Positions 24,699 to 32,840 of a DNA stretch of 32,840 nucleotides are shown piece by piece. Under the pieces are notes generated by a model. It was not told where the DNA came from. It did no database searches and was given only the letters and a program-made list of their open reading frames with translations. Numbering within the stretch: the stretch's first letter is position 1; each line of letters opens with the position of its first letter. The stretch comes from Parabacteroides sp. 52 (lineage in GTDB: Bacteria > Bacteroidota > Bacteroidia > Bacteroidales > Tannerellaceae). The stretch lies in assembly GCF_010500925.1 (NCBI RefSeq), contig NZ_QVMG01000011.1, positions 127,343-160,182 of the forward strand. Direction: 5' to 3'. A program made the position numbers and the translations under genes.

Positions 24699-24705
24699 AA
24701 AAGTA

Positions 24706-25299
24706 ATGAATACATTCAAATCAATGACCGACGAGCAGTTGGTTGTTCTTTATGCAGAAGGCGAAAACGCGGCTTTTGACGTACTACTTAATCGTTACAA
24801 AAGCAGTATTCACTCCTATATTTATTATATTGTTCGTAACCGGGATTTAACAGAAGATATTTTCCAGGAAACTTTTGTGAAGGTTATCATGACCATTAAG
24901 CAAGGGCGTTATACGGAAAATGGCAAGTTTAAGGCCTGGATTACCCGCATTGCTCATAACCTGATTATTGATAATTTCCGTCAGGAGCGCAGTGAGAACA
25001 CCTTGTCGAATGACGAAGTGGAGGTGGATCTTTTCAATAATATCAAACTTTGTGATGGTACGATCGAGGATAATCTGGTGCGTAACCAGGTGCTTTCCGA
25101 TGTGCGGAAGTTGATAAAGTTTCTTCCGGACAGCCAGAGAGAAGTGTTGGAGATGCGTTATTACCAGGATTTGAGTTTTAAAGAAATAGCCGATCTTACG
25201 GGGGTAAGCATCAATACGGCGTTAGGACGTATGCGTTATGCTATCCTGAATATGCGGCGTATGGCGGAAGAAAACAAGATGGAGTTGTCTTTGGCATAA
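24706..25299 (+). CDS. ECF-type RNA polymerase sigma factor
   Basis: A 197-residue sigma-70 family factor with only regions 2 and 4. Region 2 (about 20-95) has YIYYIVRNRDLTEDIFQETFVKV and the -10-binding FKAWITRIAHNLIIDNFRQE. Region 4 (about 135-185) is FLPDSQREVLEMRYYQDLSFKEIADLTGVSINTALGRMRYA, with the helix-turn-helix LSFKEIADLTGVSINTALGR. No anti-sigma (FecR-type or transmembrane) gene follows; only a 58-residue gene does. Cognate promoters are unknown. Confidence 0.93.
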   Translation: MNTFKSMTDEQLVVLYAEGENAAFDVLLNRYKSSIHSYIYYIVRNRDLTEDIFQETFVKVIMTIKQGRYTENGKFKAWITRIAHNLIIDNFRQERSENTLSNDEVEVDLFNNIKLCDGTIEDNLVRNQVLSDVRKLIKFLPDSQREVLEMRYYQDLSFKEIADLTGVSINTALGRMRYAILNMRRMAEENKMELSLA

Positions 25300-25379
25300 A
25301 TAATCAGTTAAAATTCGGGTGTTATGCAATAAGTCGGGAGGGTTGTCGTTTTATAAGAAACAAATAAAGCGAAGAGCCT

Positions 25380-25556
25380 ATGAAGAGATTCTCTACCCGA
25401 TGTATGCATAAGTATAGTGGTATAAGAAAAAGAAATCCGGGAAAACAACGTGGAGGACCGCGTGAACAAACGATAGACTTCTTGTCTCAATTTGCCCGGG
25501 TGTATAGAGCAGAACCGTCTTTGCAACAGGATATTTGCTCGTTTATAATGAACTGA
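25380..25556 (+). CDS. Small conserved-looking protein after the ECF sigma gene
   Basis: A 58-codon frame starts MKRFSTRCMHKYSGIRKRN and ends QDICSFIMN. The C-terminal half, TIDFLSQFARVYRAEPSLQQ, resembles small proteins I recall from Bacteroides genomes that end in a FARVYHxE-type segment; this is memory, not a search result. It is basic at the N-terminus, has no signal peptide and no membrane helix. It starts 80 nt after the sigma gene in the same direction and stops just before a strong terminator, consistent with a two-gene operon. A partner of, or regulator for, the sigma factor is only a guess. Confidence 0.6.
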   Translation: MKRFSTRCMHKYSGIRKRNPGKQRGGPREQTIDFLSQFARVYRAEPSLQQDICSFIMN

Positions 25557-25562
25557 AAAAAC

Positions 25563-25612
25563 AAAAAAGAACAGGTTGTTCAATGAAGAATTGAACAACC
25601 TGTTCTTTTTTG
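25563..25612 (+). terminator. Terminator of the sigma factor operon
   Basis: A perfect 21-bp stem (25563-25583 with 25591-25611; core GAACAGGTTGTTCAA) with a 7-nt loop, the 3' arm ending in six T. Confidence 0.92.
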
Positions 25613-25661
25613 TTTGTAAGTTTTGCCGTATCAGAATATAGGTAAACTTCTTTTTTTAATA

Positions 25662-25669
25662 TACTTTTG
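25662..25669 (+). promoter_or_regulatory. -7 box of rpe
   Basis: TACTTTTG, exact TAnnTTTG, 16 nt before the ATG at 25686. It rules out an in-frame start at 25623. Confidence 0.6.
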
Positions 25670-25685
25670 TAAAAAACGCGAGAAA

Positions 25686-26336
25686 ATGAAACATTTGATA
25701 GCTCCTTCTATGTTGGCGGCAGACTTTTTGCACTTGCAGCAAGAAGTAGAAATGGTGAATAAAAGTGAGGCCGATTGGTTTCATATGGATATTATGGATG
25801 GTGTTTTTGTGCCGAATATCTCTTTTGGCTTTCCTTTGTTGGAGGCAATGAAGGGCGTTTGTCGTAAACCCATGGATGTGCATTTGATGATTGTTGAGCC
25901 TCAGAAGTTTATTCCCGAAGTAGCGGCGGCAGGAGCTTATATGATGAATGTGCATTATGAGGCCTGTACGCATTTGCACCGTACGGTGACTGCCATAAAA
26001 GAGGCGGGTATGAAAGCAGGGGTAACGCTGAATCCGCATACACCCATTTCTTTGTTGGAGGATATCATTGCGGATGTGGATATGGTATTGCTTATGTCGG
26101 TGAACCCTGGCTTTGGGGGGCAGTGCTTTATTGAACATTCGGTTACCAAAACGGCCCGTTTGAAAGAGATGATCCTCAGTAAAGGACTGGATACGTTGAT
26201 AGAAGTAGATGGCGGGGTTAATATGGAAACCGGTAAACGCTTGTTAGAGGCTGGAGCAGATGTGCTTGTGGCAGGTAACTTCGTATTTAAGTCGCCGGAT
26301 CCGATAAAGACGATAAAAGAACTGAAAGAATTATAA
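25686..26336 (+). CDS. rpe: Ribulose-phosphate 3-epimerase
   Basis: A 216-residue TIM-barrel enzyme interconverting ribulose 5-phosphate and xylulose 5-phosphate in the pentose phosphate pathway. Visible residues: APSMLAADF at the N-terminus (Ser8 and the catalytic-region Asp13), HMDIMDG (metal-binding His33 and catalytic Asp35), DVHLM with His66, SVNPGFGGQ, and the second catalytic Asp in EVDGGVN. Full family length. ATG 25686 is chosen since family members start MKxxIAPS and the -7 box lies just upstream. Confidence 0.97.
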   Translation: MKHLIAPSMLAADFLHLQQEVEMVNKSEADWFHMDIMDGVFVPNISFGFPLLEAMKGVCRKPMDVHLMIVEPQKFIPEVAAAGAYMMNVHYEACTHLHRTVTAIKEAGMKAGVTLNPHTPISLLEDIIADVDMVLLMSVNPGFGGQCFIEHSVTKTARLKEMILSKGLDTLIEVDGGVNMETGKRLLEAGADVLVAGNFVFKSPDPIKTIKELKEL

Positions 26337-26343
26337 CATTCGG

Positions 26344-26414
26344 AATAAGGGAGGTTTTGTTGTTCTGAACTTAGATATTGTTTTTTTTGACAGCTTTCGA
26401 TCCGCCCTTATTTT
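26344..26414 (+). other. Long hairpin between rpe and comEC
   Basis: AATAAGGG plus GG (26344-26354) pairs with CC plus CCCTTATT (26402-26412), ten of eleven positions, around a 47-nt loop that contains its own T-tract; TT follows. It may be a weak terminator or attenuator, as comEC starts 20 nt later. Confidence 0.35.
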
Positions 26415-26433
26415 GTAAGCTTAAAACCTGACT

Positions 26434-27708
26434 ATGATAAATGAGATACAAAAGAGACCTTTTGTACGACCTCTCGGTTTGTGGATAACCGGGATTCTTC
26501 TCTATTCATTCTTCCCTGATTTATTTGTGATAGGGGGATTGTTATTGATCTGCCTGTTTGTATTCTTTCTTCTTTTTTTCTGCTTTGGGCGAGAGGAGCC
26601 AGTTGTTCGTTATGATACGCGTTGGGTATGGGGAGTCCTTTTTGCTTTCTTATTTGTGGTGTTGGCGATGTTGGTAACGAAGGCGAATGAGAAAAAGTCT
26701 TTATATCCTTCTTCTCCGGGTGTTGTAGAAACATTGGCGGCTCAATCCCAGTATCAGTTGGTGGAGTCTATAGATGAATTATGTCTCTCTGATACGGAAA
26801 AGTCGGTATTGGCTACGCTTACATTGGGGTATAAAAAGGCTTTGTCAAAGGAGGTGCGAAGCAAATTTTCGGTAGCGGGGGTCTCTCATATCCTGGCTGT
26901 GAGTGGTTTTCATGTGGCTGTTGTCAGTGGTTTTCTTTCCTTTTTGTTGGGTTTCTTGCCACAAGACCGGGGAAGCCGGTTGGTGCGGTATCTGCTTATG
27001 ATGGCGTTGCTTTGGTGTTTTGTTTTTGTGACGGGCTTGGCCGCCTCTTCTGTGCGTGCGGGGTTGATGTTGTCGTTTTATCTTACGGGGCGGGTGCTTG
27101 GAAGAGATTCCGACCGATATAATACATTGGCGGCAGCGGCTTTTTGTATGTTGGCTTATAATCCCGGTTATCTGTTTGATATAGGTTTTCAGTTAAGTTA
27201 CACGGCGGTCTTTTTTATCTTGTATCTGCAACCACGTTTGCAGAGGCTTATAAAAGTAAGAAATCCGCTTATAGCCTTGTTTTGGAATGGAATAACGGTG
27301 ACGGTTGCTGCTCAGGCAGGGGTGACTTTTTTGTGTCTGTATTATTTCGGTTATTTTTCAACGGTCTTTTTGTTTGTTAATATACCTGTGGTGTTTATTG
27401 CGACCTTATTGATTCCTTCCGCATTGCTTTGGTTGCTTTTGCCGGGGTGGTTTCCGGGGTATGTGGTATTGCAGCGGATTGTGGAGGAATTGATGCATCT
27501 CTTATGGAGGATTGTAGAGAGGTTTGCTGGTATACCGGGGGCTTCTTGGGTGTTTCGGTTTGATATTTTCTCTCTTTTGGCTGCCTATGGGATGCTTTTA
27601 TTTTTTCTTTTGTACGTATCCGAACGAAAGGCTTGGTTGTGTTTGGCAGGGCTTTTTGTTCTGTTTTTATTGTTGTTGGTCCGGGTGGTCGAAAGGTTCG
27701 TGGCATGA
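26434..27708 (+). CDS. comEC: ComEC/Rec2-family membrane protein, short form
   Basis: A 424-residue polytopic protein carrying the Competence domain of the DNA-uptake channel ComEC: FSVAGVSHILAVSGFHVAVVSGFLSFLLG (about 147-175), FVTGLAASSVRAGLMLSFYLTGRVLGR, DIGFQLSYTAVFFILYLQPRL, and ending in a hydrophobic helix. Compared with full ComEC (often 600-750 residues) it lacks an evident N-terminal OB-fold (DUF4131) and the C-terminal metallo-beta-lactamase domain. Both ends look intact, with a proper stop and nothing homologous downstream, so this is a short architecture, not a recent truncation. Role in transformation is unproven in this group. Confidence 0.85.
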   Translation: MINEIQKRPFVRPLGLWITGILLYSFFPDLFVIGGLLLICLFVFFLLFFCFGREEPVVRYDTRWVWGVLFAFLFVVLAMLVTKANEKKSLYPSSPGVVETLAAQSQYQLVESIDELCLSDTEKSVLATLTLGYKKALSKEVRSKFSVAGVSHILAVSGFHVAVVSGFLSFLLGFLPQDRGSRLVRYLLMMALLWCFVFVTGLAASSVRAGLMLSFYLTGRVLGRDSDRYNTLAAAAFCMLAYNPGYLFDIGFQLSYTAVFFILYLQPRLQRLIKVRNPLIALFWNGITVTVAAQAGVTFLCLYYFGYFSTVFLFVNIPVVFIATLLIPSALLWLLLPGWFPGYVVLQRIVEELMHLLWRIVERFAGIPGASWVFRFDIFSLLAAYGMLLFFLLYVSERKAWLCLAGLFVLFLLLLVRVVERFVA

Positions 27709-27736
27709 GGAAAGAAGAGTTAATCTAAAAAAATAG

Positions 27737-27760
27737 TACCTTTGCTTCGAAAAATCGAAG
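27737..27760 (+). promoter_or_regulatory. nrnA -7 box and 5' hairpin
   Basis: TACCTTTG (27737-27744) is an exact TAnnTTTG. Immediately after it, CTTCGA/TCGAAG (27745-27750 with 27755-27760) can form a hairpin with an AAAA loop at or just before the mRNA 5' end, possibly stabilising it. Confidence 0.55.
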
Positions 27761-27794
27761 ATAGGAAGCGGTTCGGCAAGTAAATAAATAAGTT

Positions 27795-28844
27795 ATGATA
27801 ACAAAAATTATCCAGGAAGAAAAGATTCAAAAAGCACATAAGTATATAGAGAAAGGTAATAGCTTTGTGATTGTTTCTCATGTATCGCCGGATGGAGATT
27901 CGCTGGGGTCTTCTTTGGCGTTGTATCATTTTCTTTCAAACTATGGAAAGGATAATGTGTCAGTGATAGTACCCAATGGGTTTCCCTCTTTTTATAAATG
28001 GATGCCGGGTAGTAAGGAAGTGATTGTTTATGAAAAATATACGGAGTTTGCTGATCAGTTGATCAGTGAAGCGGATGTGATTTTTTGTTTGGATTTCAAT
28101 GAGCCGAAACGTTTGGATAAGATGGCACCGGCTGTTTTGGCGGCAGAGGGACGTAAAGTAATGGTGGATCATCACTTGAATCCGGCCGATTTCTGCCGGG
28201 TGGTGATGTCGTATCCGGAGATGTCTTCGACGAGTGAGATGGTTTTTCGCTTGATCTGCCGGATGGGAATGTTTGATCTTATCGATAAAAAAACGGCGGA
28301 ATGTATTTATACAGGGATGATGACTGATACGGGTTCTTTTACCTATCATTCCAATAAACCGGAAATATACACGATTATCGCAGAATTGATAAAAAAAGGC
28401 ATTGATAAGGATTTGATATATCGCAAGGTGAATCAGGTTTATTCAGAGGCCCGTTTGCGTTTAATGGGGTATGTGTTGTATGAAAAGATGAAAGTGTATC
28501 CTGAGCAACAAACGGCGTTGATTACTTTGTCTCAGGCAGAACTGGATACATTTAATTATCAGGCAGGTGATGCGGAAGGGTTTGTTAATCTTCCTTTAAG
28601 CATTGACGGGGTTGCTTTTTCCGTCTTTATTAGAGAGGATGTGGAGTATATGAAAATATCCCTTCGTTCGGTGGGGGAGTTTCCGTGTAATAAGTTTGCT
28701 GCTGCATATTTTAATGGCGGTGGGCATCAGAATGCTTCCGGAGGAGAGTTTTATGGCTCTCTGGAAGAAGCGGTTGCTGTGTTTGAAAAAGGATTGATCC
28801 AATTTAATCCTAATAATATTGAAGAAATGAATATGGATGCTTAA
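27795..28844 (+). CDS. nrnA: DHH-family nanoRNase/pAp phosphatase (NrnA type)
   Basis: A 349-residue cytoplasmic phosphoesterase. The N-terminal DHH domain has SHVSPDGDSLGSS (His29, Asp33, Asp35), CLDFNEP with Asp100 and VDHH (125-128), the manganese site. The C-terminal DHHA1 domain has the nucleic-acid-binding FNGGGHQNASGG near 312-322. NrnA-type enzymes degrade 2-5-nt RNAs and dephosphorylate pAp. It heads a run nrnA, DUF4827 lipoprotein, glmM. The length (about 350, versus about 315 in Bacillus) and motif order support this assignment. Confidence 0.93.
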   Translation: MITKIIQEEKIQKAHKYIEKGNSFVIVSHVSPDGDSLGSSLALYHFLSNYGKDNVSVIVPNGFPSFYKWMPGSKEVIVYEKYTEFADQLISEADVIFCLDFNEPKRLDKMAPAVLAAEGRKVMVDHHLNPADFCRVVMSYPEMSSTSEMVFRLICRMGMFDLIDKKTAECIYTGMMTDTGSFTYHSNKPEIYTIIAELIKKGIDKDLIYRKVNQVYSEARLRLMGYVLYEKMKVYPEQQTALITLSQAELDTFNYQAGDAEGFVNLPLSIDGVAFSVFIREDVEYMKISLRSVGEFPCNKFAAAYFNGGGHQNASGGEFYGSLEEAVAVFEKGLIQFNPNNIEEMNMDA

Positions 28845-28862
28845 GATATGGCGGATAATGTA

Positions 28863-28870
28863 TACATTTG
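28863..28870 (+). promoter_or_regulatory. -7 box of the DUF4827 gene
   Basis: TACATTTG, exact TAnnTTTG, 30 nt before the ATG at 28901. An in-frame TTG at 28868 lies inside it. Confidence 0.5.
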
Positions 28871-28900
28871 CCACTCATTTATATATTAATTGAAAAACAG

Positions 28901-29482
28901 ATGAAAAGAGCTTTTTATGTCTTGATGATGGTATGTGCCGGGTTGATCGTTGTTTCGTGTTCAAGTAAAACGAAGTCATATACGGATATGTTGAATGCAG
29001 AGAAAAAGGCGATAAGCCGTTTGTTTGCAGCGGAAGGATTTGAGGAGATAAAAAAATACCCGGCGGATGGTGTCTTTGGAGAGAATCAATTTGTGAAATT
29101 GGATAATGGCGTTTATCTGAATGTGGTAGATTCTGGAAATGGCACGCGTGCGGAGCTTGGGAAGACAAGGGTTTACTCTCGTTTTTCGGTGCGTTATTTT
29201 ATGTCGGATACATTTACCATTTCGAATATAGGTGAAAATAGTGGGGGAACAGGACCGCTCGTTTTTCAATATGGGATAGGAGTGGAGCCTCAGCCGTCAC
29301 CTTCCTCTTTTCAGTCTGAACTGGAAAGGTATTTCTTTAGTGAAGGTTTTCAAAGTGCGCTGGAATATGTGGGGGATCAGGCGATAGTGAAATTGATTGT
29401 TCCTTTTAAAGTGGGATCTCAGGATCTTATGAGTGCCGGTGAACCTCTTTTTTATGAAAAAGTACAATATAAATTTGAATAA
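28901..29482 (+). CDS. DUF4827 family lipoprotein
   Basis: A 193-residue lipoprotein beginning MKRAFYVLMMVCAGLIVVSC with acylated Cys20. The mature part resembles DUF4827, a Bacteroidota family I associate with FKBP-like folds but with no known activity: a short helix-rich start (SYTDMLNAEKKAISRLFAAEGFE) and a C-terminal beta-rich domain ending EPLFYEKVQYKFE. An in-frame TTG start at 28868 is rejected because it lies inside the -7 box. glmM starts 5 nt after the stop, so the two are tightly coupled. Confidence 0.85.
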   Translation: MKRAFYVLMMVCAGLIVVSCSSKTKSYTDMLNAEKKAISRLFAAEGFEEIKKYPADGVFGENQFVKLDNGVYLNVVDSGNGTRAELGKTRVYSRFSVRYFMSDTFTISNIGENSGGTGPLVFQYGIGVEPQPSPSSFQSELERYFFSEGFQSALEYVGDQAIVKLIVPFKVGSQDLMSAGEPLFYEKVQYKFE

Positions 29483-29487
29483 AACTC

Positions 29488-30876
29488 ATGACGCTTATTA
29501 AATCGATATCGGGAATCCGTGGAACAATTGGCGGAACGACCGATGAAGGCCTGAATCCTTTGGCTATAGTGAAATTTGTGGCTGCTTATGCCACTTTTAT
29601 CGAAAAAAACTCAAAAACAACAACTAAAAAAATTGTAGTAGGACGGGATGCACGTATCTCCGGACCTATGGTGAAGCAAATAGTGTTGGGAACATTGACC
29701 GGAATGGGGTTTGATGTGGTTGACATTGATTTGGCTACAACTCCGACTACGGAGTTGGCTGTAGCCTGGGAGAATGCATCCGGAGGGATAATTTTAACTG
29801 CCAGTCATAACCCGAAACAATGGAATGCACTGAAGTTGTTGAATGAAAAAGGTGAATTTCTGAATGCAGCCGAAGGTGCTGAAGTCTTGGCATTGGCGGA
29901 ATCGGAGGATTTTGTCTTTGCAGATGTGGATCATCTGGGGACTGTTATACCGAATGCTACATATAAGGATAAACATATCGAAAGTGTATTGAACCTGGAC
30001 CTGGTGGATGTGGAGGCTATCAAGGCGGCCAATTTCCGGGTGGCTATAGATGCTGTAAACTCAGTGGGGGGGATGATCCTTCCGGATTTGTTATACGCTT
30101 TGGGGGTAAAAGAAATATTTAAATTGCATTGTGCTCCCCACGGTAACTTTGCTCATAATCCTGAACCACTGCCTGAGAATCTGACGGAAATATCAGCCTT
30201 GATGAAGCAGGCAAAAGCGGATGTGGGTTTTGTGGTAGACCCGGATGTAGATCGCCTGGCTATTGTCTGTGAAAATGGAGAGATGTTTGGGGAAGAGTAT
30301 ACATTGGTTGCTGTGGCTGATTATGTGTTGAGCCGGACGCCGGGGAATACGGTAAGTAACCTGAGCTCAAGCCGTGCATTGCGTGATGTAACGCGTTCTT
30401 ATGGAGGTGTGTATAATGCAGCGGCAGTAGGCGAGGTGAATGTGGTGGCTAAGATGAAAGAGACAAATACGGTTATTGGTGGCGAAGGGAATGGAGGAGT
30501 TATCTATCCGGCCAGCCATTATGGACGGGATGCTTTGGTGGGTATCGCTCTTTTCTTGACTCATCTGGCAAAGAAAAAGATGAAAACGAGTGAACTGCGT
30601 GCTACTTATCCTCCTTATTTTATCTCTAAACAAAAAATAGAATTGACACCGGATATTGATGTGGATGCGGTTCTTTTGAAGGTTAAAGAGCAATTCTCTT
30701 CCTATGATATTACAGATATTGATGGAGTAAAGATTGATTTTCCGGATAAATGGGCACATTTACGTAAGAGTAATACGGAGCCTATTATCCGTATTTATTC
30801 GGAAGCTCATACGCAAAAAGAAGCGGATGAATTGGGTGGTGAGATTATCCAAACTATCCGGGAAATGTGTAAATAA
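29488..30876 (+). CDS. glmM: Phosphoglucosamine mutase (alpha-D-phosphohexomutase)
   Basis: A 462-residue phosphohexomutase, probably GlmM, which makes glucosamine 1-phosphate for UDP-GlcNAc. Motifs in order: SGIRGTIGG near the N-terminus, the phosphoserine loop TASHNPKQWN with Ser106, the Mg site DPDVDRL (Asp251, Asp253, Asp255), the sugar-binding GEGNGGVI and the phosphate-binding RKSNTEPIIRIY near the C-terminus. Phosphomannomutase or phosphoglucomutase activity cannot be excluded by motif alone. GlmM is favoured by family resemblance. It starts 5 nt after the DUF4827 gene and ends at a terminator. Confidence 0.9.
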   Translation: MTLIKSISGIRGTIGGTTDEGLNPLAIVKFVAAYATFIEKNSKTTTKKIVVGRDARISGPMVKQIVLGTLTGMGFDVVDIDLATTPTTELAVAWENASGGIILTASHNPKQWNALKLLNEKGEFLNAAEGAEVLALAESEDFVFADVDHLGTVIPNATYKDKHIESVLNLDLVDVEAIKAANFRVAIDAVNSVGGMILPDLLYALGVKEIFKLHCAPHGNFAHNPEPLPENLTEISALMKQAKADVGFVVDPDVDRLAIVCENGEMFGEEYTLVAVADYVLSRTPGNTVSNLSSSRALRDVTRSYGGVYNAAAVGEVNVVAKMKETNTVIGGEGNGGVIYPASHYGRDALVGIALFLTHLAKKKMKTSELRATYPPYFISKQKIELTPDIDVDAVLLKVKEQFSSYDITDIDGVKIDFPDKWAHLRKSNTEPIIRIYSEAHTQKEADELGGEIIQTIREMCK

Positions 30877-30896
30877 CGGTAGATATAGAATAAGTG

Positions 30897-30942
30897 AAAG
30901 CCTCTGTAATCTTGTGAAGAGATTATAGGGGCTTTTATTTTT
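30897..30942 (+). terminator. Terminator of the nrnA-glmM run
   Basis: A 16-bp stem (30897-30912 with 30920-30935, including G-U pairs) and a 7-nt loop, followed by TATTTTTG. It isolates the rRNA promoter from upstream transcription. Confidence 0.85.
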
Positions 30943-31039
30943 GTGATAAATGATACTTTTTTATTGATTTGTTAACCTCTTCATCTTAAGCCATGTAGTA
31001 AATTCTTTAAAAAATAGTTGTAAAAAAAGTGATGTAAAG

Positions 31040-31070
31040 TTTGTGTATATGTTTTTAAACACTACCTTTG
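31040..31070 (+). promoter_or_regulatory. rRNA operon promoter
   Basis: TTTG (31040-31043), exactly 19 nt, then TACCTTTG (31063-31070), a consensus Bacteroidota promoter. An A/T-rich block just upstream (31010-31036, with A-runs) could act as an UP element. A start near 31077 gives a leader of about 210 nt. Confidence 0.85.
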
Positions 31071-31286
31071 CACCCGCAATGACACAAAAGCATTGCAGTT
31101 TTCTAAAGAGAAAACACGAAGTTCTTTGAAAGATTTACATATCAACAAGTAGTACAAGAGACGTTTCTTGGATTATAAATTATCAATTTATAAATTGAGA
31201 TTTAGATATTCAAGGAGTAAAGAAATAAACACCGTCAATTGATAGAAAAGGATTCTGAGCGAGGAAATAAAAATAAAACAATTATA
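31071..31286 (+). other. rRNA operon 5' leader
   Basis: No gene. It holds hairpins GCAATG/CATTGC (31076-31096) and GTTTTCT/AGAAAAC (31098-31115), a boxA-like antitermination element GTTCTTTGA (31121-31129), and a palindrome TCAATTTATAAATTGA around 31185-31200. The pre-16S processing stem cannot be checked, since its 3' half is outside the window. Confidence 0.6.
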
Positions 31287-32822
<1,536 letters not shown>

Positions 32823-32840
32823 GGAGCAGGAATCCTTGTA

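Overview
The window is 32.8 kb of a Bacteroidales chromosome, most likely Parabacteroides or a close Tannerellaceae relative. This rests on the 16S rRNA gene at the right end, on Bacteroidota-type promoters (TAnnTTTG at -7, sometimes with TTG/TTTG about 19-20 nt upstream), on the near absence of Shine-Dalgarno sites, and on phylum-typical genes (Bacteroidota omega subunit, DUF4293, DUF4827, OMP_b-brl_3 TonB-linked receptor). Species level was not settled.

Layout. 1-464 is a repeat-rich non-coding stretch: heptamer tandem repeats, then five tandem 22-bp palindromic units. 465-8206 holds an ABC-F ATPase (+) converging on a diverged EF-G paralogue (EF-G2 type, -), then TypA/BipA (-) and an IMP dehydrogenase (-) closely resembling the Tritrichomonas foetus enzyme. 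8395-12175 is a probable two-gene minus-strand operon: an acyl-CoA synthetase followed by a TonB-linked outer membrane receptor. From the divergent promoter region near 12.2 kb, mtaB (tRNA methylthiotransferase), a lipid A-type acyltransferase and a GT2 glycosyltransferase run rightward, then rpsO with its own promoter and several terminators. 15939-16547 is a second repeat-rich gap with four tandem 22-bp palindromic units. Next come a DMT-family transporter (-), paaK plus a double-ACT protein (+), bamD-rpoZ-DUF4293 (+), a secreted Tyr/Trp/Gly- then Ser/Arg-rich protein with a FadL-like outer membrane protein (+), an ECF sigma factor with a 58-residue small gene, rpe, a short ComEC, nrnA, a DUF4827 lipoprotein, glmM, and the promoter, leader and complete 16S gene of an rRNA operon.

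Themes. Many genes serve translation (ABC-F, EF-G2, TypA, MtaB, S15, 16S) or the envelope (acyltransferase, GT2, BamD, TonB receptor, FadL-like, GlmM, lipoprotein). No prophage, intact insertion sequence, CRISPR array or tRNA gene was seen.

The most unusual signal is a repeat family at two intergenic sites almost 16 kb apart. It has 22-bp units, each an imperfect palindrome of the form ATTGCCGA, six variable bases, TCGGCAAT, in exact head-to-tail register (five units at 237-346, four at 16128-16215). Seven positions are invariant over the nine units. Other points worth attention are the EF-G2 with altered GTPase motifs, an IMPDH whose active-site numbering equals that of T. foetus IMPDH, and the only strong Shine-Dalgarno site I found at a gene start in the window.
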